DNA from: Acidobacteriaceae bacterium
GTDB taxonomy: Bacteria; Acidobacteriota; Terriglobia; Terriglobales; Acidobacteriaceae
NCBI GenBank assembly: GCA_003162255.1
Contig: PMMJ01000445.1
Location: forward strand, 391 to 5,515
Direction of reading: 5' to 3'
DNA: 5,125 nucleotides
A model generated the notes under the pieces. The model had not been told where the DNA came from, made no database searches, and saw nothing but the letters and a program-made list of their open reading frames with translations. Below are positions 1 to 4,956 of the stretch, in pieces. The translations under genes were made by a program, and so were the position numbers. How positions within the stretch are numbered: position 1 is the first letter of the stretch; each line of letters begins with the position of its first letter.

Positions 1-1279
1 GTCCAAACTCGATCAGCGTGCGCCGGTAGTCGTAGCGGGTCCGGTAGAAAAACTGGTCGAGCTTTTCCTGAATCCACTTCCGCACCGGATCGAACAACAG
101 CGCGGTGACCACGACGGCCACCACCAAGCCATAGGGTCCGGAACTCGGCACGCGCGCATGCACTAGTTCCGCAATCGCGGCCACTACTCCGAAGTACGCT
201 CCCACGATGGCCGCTGCGGCCAGCGTGTACGCCATGCCGCGCTTGAAGATCAGATCCACGTCCATCAGCCGGTAGCGGAAAATGGCGTATCCAAAGGTCA
301 GGGGCAGCAATCCCAGCGACAGCACCGACACCTTCATGGTGATCGAAGGCATCACTCCGACGAGATACGGCAGAACATAAAAGAGCGTGAAGGGCGTGAT
401 GGCCAGGATGGTGCCGCGCGTAATCCACTTGAGCTGCTGCCGCAGGATCGGAGTCGTGGCCTGACGGTAGTTGGTCCACAGAACCGCCGCCGCCGAGACG
501 AAGAAGATCGTCAGATAAGCCCAGTGTACCCGGTTCAGGTTAAAGAGCAGCGAAGCGCTGGCTTTTAAGTACTCAAGCGCCAGGATTTGTATTCCGAGCA
601 GTACCACTCCCGGTAAGTAGAGCAGCGGAAGCGACAGGCGATGCTTGCGGACGAATTCCCGCCGTTCCGGGAAGGTCAATACGTAGTGCAGGAAAAGCGC
701 TGGCTGCAGCAGCCACGCGACTTCATTGGCCCACAGGACGATCCAGTCAAAAGCGTTGAGCTTGCCGGTGTAGTGAAGCGAGTAGAAAATGAACGATACC
801 AGGCAGAAAATGTAAAAGTGCGTGGAGCCCACGGCGGTCCAGCGCCGCAGCAGCACATAAAGACCGATGCTCAGGTAAATGAGCGCGATCAGCCGCAGCC
901 AATCGTTCATGGAGCGCTCGGCCGGAGCCAGCACCACTTCCACATCCAACGGAACCGTGCCGCGGATCAGCGAGTAGGTGGCCTTCGACCAGACACCGGA
1001 GTCGTAGAGTTGGCGCGTCACCGCCGCCGCCGTGTCGACCGCGCGGCCGTTGACGCTGACAATCTTGTCCTCGCGGCGGATTCCGGCCCGCTCTGCTGGA
1101 CCGTTTGGTTCCAGTCGATCCGCCACCAAGTTGCCATTTCGCTCAATCCACCACGCGCCGTCGTCGGGAATCGCAGACTGATGCTCGGCCTTGTAATTGA
1201 AACTGGCAAAAAGCACGGCCGCCACTGTGAGTAGAGTCAGCAGAATAGCGGTAAACCGAGCCTCAAATTCGCGGTTCAT
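1..1279 (-). CDS. Membrane sensor protein with PDZ domain, probable sensor histidine kinase N-terminal part (partial, runs off left edge)
   Basis: Translating the minus strand from ATG 1279 gives 426 uninterrupted codons to the window edge. Residues 10-29 form a TM helix. Residues about 45-118 look like a PDZ domain, with a core GPAERAGIRREDKIVSVNG near residues 60-78. About nine further hydrophobic helices follow between 127 and 397, and then a membrane-exit region containing FDPVRKWIQEKLDQFFYR (396-413). From memory, this order (TM, extracytoplasmic PDZ, multi-TM block, amphipathic linker ending near TLIEFG) precedes GAF and histidine-kinase domains in Acidobacteriota sensors. Those domains would lie left of position 1, so kinase function is inferred. 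The frame stays open upstream to 1432, with alternative ATGs at 1366 (29 extra residues, Arg-rich) and 1402. None of the starts has a clear ribosome site. I chose 1279 because it puts the first TM helix right after a short N-terminus, as I recall for relatives. An adenylate cyclase or phosphatase output domain cannot be excluded. Confidence 0.85.
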   Translation of the reverse strand, partial: MNREFEARFTAILLTLLTVAAVLFASFNYKAEHQSAIPDDGAWWIERNGNLVADRLEPNGPAERAGIRREDKIVSVNGRAVDTAAAVTRQLYDSGVWSKATYSLIRGTVPLDVEVVLAPAERSMNDWLRLIALIYLSIGLYVLLRRWTAVGSTHFYIFCLVSFIFYSLHYTGKLNAFDWIVLWANEVAWLLQPALFLHYVLTFPERREFVRKHRLSLPLLYLPGVVLLGIQILALEYLKASASLLFNLNRVHWAYLTIFFVSAAAVLWTNYRQATTPILRQQLKWITRGTILAITPFTLFYVLPYLVGVMPSITMKVSVLSLGLLPLTFGYAIFRYRLMDVDLIFKRGMAYTLAAAAIVGAYFGVVAAIAELVHARVPSSGPYGLVVAVVVTALLFDPVRKWIQEKLDQFFYRTRYDYRRTLIEFG

Positions 1280-1480
1280 GGGCAGGGACGGCTGCGCGGC
1301 GGAGTGGCCAGACCTTCGACGCCGTTCAGGTATGAGCAACTTCACTGCCACCTTCCAATCTTGCATAGTTCTGGTAAGTCGCTGCCGGAGAGCGACTTCC
1401 ATAAGTATAGAGTGAATACCGGATAGCTGCTATGAATTATGGAATATAGCTTCTGTTTTTTGGATTCAAAGATTGGGTAG

Positions 1481-1500
1481 AGACGCGATTTGCCGCGTCT
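1481..1500. repeat. Perfect 7-bp inverted repeat
   Basis: AGACGCG (1481-1487) is followed by a 6-nt loop and CGCGTCT (1494-1500). Flanking GGGT and ACCC can extend the stem imperfectly. No T-run follows on either strand, so it is not a typical terminator. It resembles the short dispersed palindromes scattered through intergenic DNA of many soil bacteria and cyanobacteria; copy number elsewhere in this genome is unknown. Confidence 0.6.
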
Positions 1501-1527
1501 TCAACCCGCGTGATCGACATCGCTTGC

Positions 1528-1550
1528 GGGAATAGGGTCTGGGTGCTGGG
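1528..1550 (+). other. Canonical G-quadruplex-forming motif
   Basis: Four GGG runs at 1528-1530, 1535-1537, 1541-1543 and 1548-1550 are separated by loops of 4, 3 and 4 nt. This satisfies the usual G3 N1-7 rule on the plus strand. It lies in the space shared by two divergent genes, so folding could affect either one. Alternatively it is just a decayed GGGTGCT-type tandem repeat. Confidence 0.45.
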
Positions 1551-1637
1551 TAAGCTTGAGGAGGCTAGCGGATTATGTGGTTGGCCTGTTTCTGAACTGA
1601 AGTGAGGTGACGTGCCCAAACCCTTCCTCTTGGCGTT

Positions 1638-1677
1638 TGGGGGATTCGAGAACCTTCCCCGTTTCCCGAATCCCCCA
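1638..1677. repeat. Perfect 11-bp inverted repeat with 18-nt loop
   Basis: TGGGGGATTCG (1638-1648) pairs with CGAATCCCCCA (1667-1677). After one A-C mismatch the stem continues for three pairs (GAA 1650-1652 with TTC 1663-1665). No T-tract follows, so it is not a standard terminator. A dispersed repeat, an operator or a transcript hairpin are all possible. Confidence 0.6.
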
Positions 1678-1770
1678 CTCACTGGGCTCACCGGACTCGA
1701 CCAGGAGGCGGTGAGCAAATCCCGCAAGTGAGTGTGATCTTGCGCCTGATTCCTGGAAACGTCCATGGAG

Positions 1771-1800
1771 GCCGTCTGAAGCCGTCTGAACTGATCTGAA
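1771..1800 (+). promoter_or_regulatory. Three 10-bp direct repeats, candidate binding site for an OmpR/PhoB-type regulator
   Basis: GCCGTCTGAA occurs at 1771-1780 and again at 1781-1790, followed by CTGATCTGAA at 1791-1800, so TCTGAA recurs exactly every 10 bp. Trans_reg_C proteins such as OmpR and PhoB bind tandem direct repeats with about one helical turn of spacing. The array ends 19 bp before a TTGACA box, a usual activator position, and the downstream gene encodes such a protein. Autoregulation is inferred. A related word, TCTGAACTGA, occurs at 1591-1600 and at 1785-1794. Confidence 0.5.
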
Positions 1801-1819
1801 GAAATTCGCCGTCCAGTGC

Positions 1820-1848
1820 TTGACACGGCCAGCCGGGCAGAACAGAAT
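1820..1848 (+). promoter_or_regulatory. Sigma70-type promoter for the regulator/protease operon
   Basis: A perfect TTGACA lies at 1820-1825, followed after 17 bp by CAGAAT (1843-1848), which matches four of six positions of TATAAT. Transcription would begin near 1855, giving a leader of about 130 nt if translation starts at 1984. Direction and position fit the plus-strand regulator gene. Confidence 0.5.
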
Positions 1849-1870
1849 TCCTGACACGCAATTTGCTGAG

Positions 1871-1910
1871 GAAATAAGCTCCGTATCAAGGAATAAGCCT
1901 CGTATCAGGG
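1871..1910 (+). repeat. Imperfect 20-nt tandem duplication in the leader
   Basis: GAAATAAGCTCCGTATCAAG (1871-1890) is followed directly by GAATAAGCCTCGTATCAGGG (1891-1910). The copies align with two compensating single-base shifts and share the AATAAGC and CGTATCA cores. The pair lies between the predicted transcription start and the hairpins that follow. It may be a duplicated protein-binding site or simple slippage. Confidence 0.5.
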
Positions 1911-1976
1911 CATCGCTTTAGTGATGCCAGATGTTTTCGGCATCAGATACCCCTTTAGGGGCTGGGGCAGCGGGAG
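1909..1976 (+). promoter_or_regulatory. Structured 5' leader with mutually exclusive hairpins, and the ribosome site for TTG 1984
   Basis: GGCATCGC (1909-1916) can pair with GTGATGCC (1921-1928) around a TTTA loop. TGATGCC (1922-1928) can instead pair with GGCATCA (1939-1945), so only one of the two forms at a time. A third hairpin, CCCC-TTTA-GGGG, lies at 1950-1961. The same CCCC could instead pair with GGG inside the likely ribosome site GGGAG (1972-1976), which sits 7 nt before TTG 1984. Control of translation by this structure is inference. If translation really starts at 1921 or 1924, the first hairpin would cover that start codon. Confidence 0.4.
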
Positions 1977-1983
1977 TTGGGCA

Positions 1984-2439
1984 TTGCCAGATAAGAGAGT
2001 CCGTTTCGACGATTTCGAACTCAACTACGCTCGTTTTCAACTCTGCCGCCGTGGCAGCCCGGTTCGGCTCGAGGGCTTGCCGCTGCAATTGCTCATGTTC
2101 CTCGTCGAAAAGCGGGGGCAGTTAGTTACGCGCGAGCAGATCTCCGGCGAGTTGTGGAGCAAAGATGTATTCGTCGACGTCGAACAGGGAATCAACACCG
2201 CCATTCGCAAGATCCGCCGCGCCCTGTCGGACGACGCGGGCGAGCCGCAGTACTTACAGACCGTAGTCGGAAGAGGCTACCGCTTCGTGGCGCCCAATGC
2301 CGAAGAAGAAGATGCCAGCCAACCGCCAGCCGCAGGGTTCACTGTTTCCGCCGAAGACCTGGGACGCGCCATCATGACCGCAGCCGGGTTGGATCCCGAA
2401 AGTCCTCGAGCAACTCCGAAGCCCCCTGCCGAAGACTGA
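1984..2439 (+). CDS. Stand-alone winged-helix (OmpR/PhoB-type, Trans_reg_C) transcriptional regulator
   Basis: The protein is 151 aa from TTG 1984. Residues about 5-103 form one winged-helix DNA-binding domain of the OmpR/PhoB C-terminal type: an N-terminal strand (VRFDDFELN), the GLPLQLLMFLVEKRGQLVTREQ helices, a recognition helix around 64-80 (VDVEQGINTAIRKIRRAL) and the wing TVVGRGYRFVAP. There is no receiver domain and no TPR or WD40-like extension. The last 45 residues are acidic and proline-rich with no recognisable fold. I prefer TTG 1984 because GGGAG lies 7 nt upstream and the domain then starts about five residues in, as in relatives. GTG 1921 or ATG 1924 would add 20-21 atypical residues encoded by hairpin-forming DNA. 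It probably forms an operon with the protease gene 87 nt downstream. Its signal input is unknown: it may need a partner, or act constitutively or by autoregulation. Confidence 0.88.
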   Translation: MPDKRVRFDDFELNYARFQLCRRGSPVRLEGLPLQLLMFLVEKRGQLVTREQISGELWSKDVFVDVEQGINTAIRKIRRALSDDAGEPQYLQTVVGRGYRFVAPNAEEEDASQPPAAGFTVSAEDLGRAIMTAAGLDPESPRATPKPPAED

Positions 2440-2515
2440 TAGCTTGAGCGTCAAAAGCGGCAGCCCCCGCGCGCCGAGACATTTCCACTGGTCGATACGT
2501 AACTCCTGCATAGCC

Positions 2516-2520
2516 GGAGG
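2516..2520 (+). promoter_or_regulatory. Strong ribosome-binding site deciding the protease start
   Basis: GGAGG ends 6 nt before ATG 2527. This fixes 2527 as the translation start and argues against the ATG at 2532, which opens the longer frame. It is the key clue that the protease gene starts in one frame and finishes in another. Confidence 0.8.
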
Positions 2521-2526
2521 CGTGAA

Positions 2527-3374
2527 ATGAGATGGAGCAGGCTGCCGCTGCTGTTGCGCGCCATCCTGATTGGACTTCTGGTAACCGCTGTTCCCACGTT
2601 GCTGTGGGGAATTCTGTTACAAGTCAACCTGAAGCTCTCCGCGCAAATCCCTTGGGCGACCATTCTGATGGCTGCATTCCTGGTCCTCTATTGGAAATAT
2701 CTTCATGGCTGGGGATGGCCGCAGTCTCTGGCGACGCCACGCCGGATTGGTCTGCGTGCTCCGGCATCGCCCCCGCTGTCTGGGCATGGTCCCTCATGGC
2801 CGGCTTTTTGGGTTTGGCAGCGTCGATTGGGTTGTACATAGTGGCGCACCGACTGGTCCGCTGGCCGGCCGCGGCGGCTCCGGATTTCAGCAAGTCCCCC
2901 GCGATCACCATCTTCGCCACGCTGTTGATGAGCGCAATCGTCGCCGGTTTCAGCGAAGAGGCTGGGTTTCGCGGCTACATGCAGGGCCCATTGGAGCATC
3001 GTTACGGCCCGGCATCGGCGATCCTCATCACCAGCGTGATTTTCGGTCTAGTTCATCTGAGCCATGGAGTTTTCGTCCCAGCGATCCTCTTCGACATAGT
3101 CTGGGGCGCCTTCTACGGATTGCTGGCTTGGAGAAGTGGGTCGATCGTTCCAGCGCTTGTGCTCCATTCCGCCGCTGACTTCCTGGAGTTCGTGCTGGTT
3201 TGGAAGCTACCCCGTCGCACTCCGGCGCCCCTCGTCTGGCAGTCCACTCCGAATGCTCTTTTTTGGATTGATTGCGCCCTTGTCGTCGTTGCGAGTGCTG
3301 CTTCCGTCTGGGCCTTTCGGAGGCTGGGAAGGCTGCACGACGATTCCAGCCGTGAATCCTTAGAGACTGTGTGA
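2527..3374 (+). CDS. CPBP-family (Rce1/CAAX-like) intramembrane metalloprotease, interrupted by an apparent -1 frameshift near 2770-2774
   Basis: From ATG 2527, which has an ideal ribosome site, the first frame encodes two TM helices (residues about 8-32 and 42-57), then the linker GWGWPQSLATPRRIGLRAPA. It stays open only to 2841. The family-like sequence resumes in another frame at PAVWAWSLMAGF and runs to TGA 3372-3374. Adding one C to the five-C run at 2770-2774 joins them as S-P-P-A-V-W and gives a 282-aa protein of normal family length. In that composite the CPBP motifs are intact: EEAGFR (Glu144, Glu145, Arg149), FGLVH (His177) and HSAAD (His214, Asp218), all within membrane helices. 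Family members include prenyl-protein proteases, bacteriocin-immunity proteins and regulators of membrane stress; the substrate here is unknown. The frame opening at 2532 has a non-membrane N-terminus and is an artefact upstream of 2770. The stop codon lies inside a putative mobile repeat. The break may be mutation, sequencing error or, less likely, programmed frameshifting. Confidence 0.82.
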
Positions 3375-3521
3375 GAACTGGGTCGTCCCTCTGGGACTTG
3401 GATCACTTTCCCCACTTTACCCACCGCTAAAGCGGTGGGCTAAGCTGGATCGCCCCTCCGGGGCTGGTATTACGGATGCTTCGTTCCACCGGGTTAACCA
3501 AAAGCAGTTCTCAAACACACG
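3364..3521. mobile_element. Candidate MITE-like element with terminal inverted repeats
   Basis: TGTGTGAGAACTG (3368-3380) is mirrored by CAGTTCTCAAACACA (3505-3519). GAGAACTG pairs perfectly, and the outer TGTGT matches after a 2-nt gap. Between the ends lie three hairpins and no coding sequence. CCTTAG occurs just outside both ends (3358-3363 and 3522-3527) and could be a 6-bp target duplication. No transposase is present, so movement would have to be in trans. The left end overlaps the last codons and stop of the protease gene. The direct repeats may be coincidental, and the exact element edges are uncertain by a few bases. Confidence 0.45.
3385..3464. repeat. Triple-hairpin (REP/BIME-like) cluster
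   Basis: Three perfect hairpins are spaced along the DNA: GTCCC-TCT-GGGAC (3385-3397), CCCACCGC-TAAA-GCGGTGGG (3420-3439) and GCCCC-TCC-GGGGC (3452-3464). The outer two are direct copies 67 bp apart (TCGYCCCTCYGGGRCT) and differ by a paired T-A to C-G change. Palindromes of this style are common as dispersed intergenic repeats in Acidobacteriota (from memory). Lying between two same-strand genes, the cluster could also slow or end transcription from the protease operon, although no T-run follows. Confidence 0.6.
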
Positions 3522-3567
3522 CCTTAGCCCCCAGAGTGAATGGCCATACTTAGCGGATTGCGGGTGC

Positions 3568-3600
3568 CCCAATCATTCGCGTTCGTTGCCAATGAGTGGG
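3568..3600. repeat. Imperfect long hairpin upstream of the aminotransferase
   Basis: CCCAATCATTCGC (3568-3580) pairs with GCCAATGAGTGGG (3588-3600) at 11 of 13 positions around a 7-nt loop. GGGTGC occurs at both 3562-3567 and 3598-3603. It looks like a decayed copy of a dispersed palindrome. It lies about 30 bp before the predicted -10 box and could also be an operator. Confidence 0.45.
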
Positions 3601-3631
3601 TGCTCGGAGCCACGTCCACCCTCGTTCGTTC

Positions 3632-3637
3632 TACAAT
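3632..3637 (+). promoter_or_regulatory. -10 box placed for leaderless transcription of the aminotransferase
   Basis: TACAAT matches five of six positions of TATAAT and ends 6 nt before ATG 3644, so transcription would start at or next to the A of the start codon. No convincing -35 box is seen at the usual distance. No ribosome site is present between the box and the ATG. Confidence 0.4.
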
Positions 3638-3643
3638 TGAGCC

Positions 3644-4888
3644 ATGTCACGCCTGGAACAAATCATCGATCTTGAGCAGCGCTTTCTTCTCCCCACCTAC
3701 AACCGCTATCCCGTGGGCTTTGAGCGCGGGAAAGGTGTCTTCCTCTACGACTTCGAAGGCAAGAAGTATCTCGACTTCGTGGCCGGACTGGGGGTGAACG
3801 CGCTCGGACATGCTCATCCGCGCATCGTGAAGGCGATCCGCGAGCAGGCAGCCCGCGTCATCCACATTTCGAATCTCTACTACAACGAATACCAGGGACA
3901 ACTGGCCGAGCGCCTATGCCAGCTCTCGGGACTTGATCGCGTCTTCTTCTCCAACAGCGGCACCGAGGCCATGGAAGGCGCCATCAAGCTGGCTCGTCTC
4001 GCTGGACATAAAGCCGGTGGCGATGCCAAGTCGCAACTGGTGGCGCTGCAGGGTTCGTATCACGGGCGGACGTTTGGCGCCATGTCCCTCACCGGCCAAG
4101 ACAAGTACCGCAAGGGCTTTGAGCCGCTGCTCGAAAACGTGACCTTTGTCGCACAGAACAACCTCGAAGCGCTGCACGCTGCCGTCAATGCCAACACCTG
4201 CGCCATCGTGCTGGAGCCCATCTTTGGCGAAGGCGGAATCCTCGAGTGTTCCGAAGAATTCCTGCTGGCATGCCGGACCCTCGCCGATCATCATCAGGCC
4301 GCGCTTATTTTCGATGAGATCCAGTGCGGACTGGGACGCACCGGCAAGATTTTCGCCTTCCAGAGTTTTGGCGTGGTGCCCGACATCGTCACGATCGCCA
4401 AGCCGATCGCTGCGGGATTGCCGCTCGGCGCGTTCCTGTCGAAAGAACATTTCGCCTCGGCGATTTCGCCGGGACAGCACGGCACGACTTTTGGCGGCGG
4501 TCCGCTGGCCTGTCGCGTCGGGCTTGAGTATCTGGCGATCGTCGAAGAAGAGCATTTGCTCGAAAACGTCGTGAAGGTTGGCGGCTACCTGCATCAACAA
4601 CTCGAGGAACTGGTTGCGAAGTACGCCGCTACCCGCGAAACCCGCGGCCGCGGATTCATTCAGGGCCTCGCGCTCGACGTTCCCGCGCGTCCATTGGTGG
4701 AGCAGGCTCTGGCGGAGGGCGTGCTCTTCAACGCGACCCAGGACACGGTCCTGCGCTTTCTGCCGCCATTCCTGCTGGAAGAAAAGCATGTGGACAAAGG
4801 CATCAGAGTGCTGAAGAAACTGCTGGGCAAGAAGCGGAAAAAATCGGGTGATCGGGTGATCGGGTCATCGGGCGATCTGAAAACATAA
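3644..4888 (+). CDS. argD: Acetylornithine aminotransferase-type class III PLP aminotransferase
   Basis: The 414-aa protein matches class III (fold type I) aminotransferases of the ArgD type. These convert N-acetylglutamate semialdehyde plus glutamate to N-acetylornithine plus 2-oxoglutarate in arginine biosynthesis, and often also act on N-succinyl-diaminopimelate in lysine synthesis. Visible landmarks: YLDFVAGLGVNALGHAHP (42-59), phosphate-binding SNSGTEAM (103-110), ring-stacking region GSYHGRTFG (137-145), Asp224 in IFDEIQCGLGRTGK, the PLP lysine Lys253 in IAKPIAAGLPLGAF, GTTFGGGPLAC (280-290) and RFLPP (371-375). The start is firm: an in-frame TGA lies at 3638-3640 and ATG 3644 is the first start after it. 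No ribosome site precedes it. The normal end is near GIRVLKKLLGK (386-396); the remaining 18 residues are a basic tail plus residues encoded by an 8-bp tandem repeat. Other omega-aminotransferases (ornithine, GABA) share the fold, so substrate is assigned from overall resemblance. Confidence 0.88.
   Translation: MSRLEQIIDLEQRFLLPTYNRYPVGFERGKGVFLYDFEGKKYLDFVAGLGVNALGHAHPRIVKAIREQAARVIHISNLYYNEYQGQLAERLCQLSGLDRVFFSNSGTEAMEGAIKLARLAGHKAGGDAKSQLVALQGSYHGRTFGAMSLTGQDKYRKGFEPLLENVTFVAQNNLEALHAAVNANTCAIVLEPIFGEGGILECSEEFLLACRTLADHHQAALIFDEIQCGLGRTGKIFAFQSFGVVPDIVTIAKPIAAGLPLGAFLSKEHFASAISPGQHGTTFGGGPLACRVGLEYLAIVEEEHLLENVVKVGGYLHQQLEELVAKYAATRETRGRGFIQGLALDVPARPLVEQALAEGVLFNATQDTVLRFLPPFLLEEKHVDKGIRVLKKLLGKKRKKSGDRVIGSSGDLKT
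4844..4875 (+). repeat. Four-unit 8-bp tandem repeat inside the 3' end of the aminotransferase gene
   Basis: The units are TCGGGTGA (4844-4851), TCGGGTGA (4852-4859), TCGGGTCA (4860-4867) and TCGGGCGA (4868-4875), followed by a partial TCTGA. Eight is not a multiple of three, so gain or loss of a unit shifts the reading frame and changes the last residues. It encodes the tail GDRVIGSSGD, which is not part of the conserved fold. Confidence 0.75.
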
Positions 4889-4906
4889 GAGCACGACGAC
4901 CGGGGC

Positions 4907-4937
4907 AAAAAAGAGGGGAGCCAGAATGCAGCTCCCC
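4907..4937 (-). terminator. Rho-independent terminator for minus-strand transcription
   Basis: Read on the minus strand, GGGGAGC (4937-4931), a 9-nt loop and GCTCCCC (4921-4915) form a perfect 7-bp GC-rich stem, followed at once by TCTTTTTT (4914-4907). On the plus strand the stem is followed by AAAGCG, so it would not terminate the aminotransferase transcript in the usual way. It implies that a minus-strand gene ends just to its right. Confidence 0.75.
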
Positions 4938-4956
4938 AAAGCGTTAGAGGCGATAA

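Larger units (their letters stand above)
1280..1819. other. Divergent intergenic region, mostly non-coding and rich in palindromes
   Basis: This stretch lies between the minus-strand sensor and the promoter of the plus-strand regulator. The long minus-strand reading frame here (1437-1889) has no recognisable domain and an S/P/T-rich composition, and it runs through several inverted repeats, so I do not call it a gene. The region holds perfect inverted repeats at 1481-1500 and 1638-1677, a smaller one at 1723-1744 (CGCAAG, 10-nt loop, CTTGCG), a G-quadruplex-type motif at 1528-1550 and three direct repeats at 1771-1800. For the sensor gene, the only promoter-like element I see is TATACT on the minus strand (1409-1404), which lacks a convincing -35 box. 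Confidence 0.6.

Noticed and set aside
641..1234. Plus-strand 197-codon open frame opposite the sensor gene
   Set aside because: Shadow of the minus-strand gene, which has clear TM and PDZ features over the same bases; the plus product is Arg/Gln-rich with no domain.
1437..1889. Minus-strand 150-codon open frame in the intergenic region
   Set aside because: Runs through palindromes, the G-rich motif, the promoter and the direct repeats; composition is S/P/T-rich, there is no ribosome site and no recognisable family.
2767..2776. Programmed -1 ribosomal frameshifting at the C-run
   Set aside because: TCG-CCC-CCG does not fit the X XXY YYZ pattern, because the P-site tRNA would have to re-pair on GCC; a simple indel is the more economical explanation.
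2532..2795. ATG 2532 as the true start of the protease
   Set aside because: Its first 80 residues are hydrophilic and unlike CPBP proteins, while the 2527 frame gives two proper TM helices and has GGAGG at the right spacing.
3914..4789. Minus-strand 291-codon open frame opposite the aminotransferase
   Set aside because: Long antisense frames are common opposite GC-rich genes. The plus strand has every conserved aminotransferase motif, and the antisense product shows none.
4915..4937. Hairpin as terminator of the aminotransferase
   Set aside because: On the plus strand it is followed by AAAGCG and not by a T-run; the T-run is present only on the minus strand.
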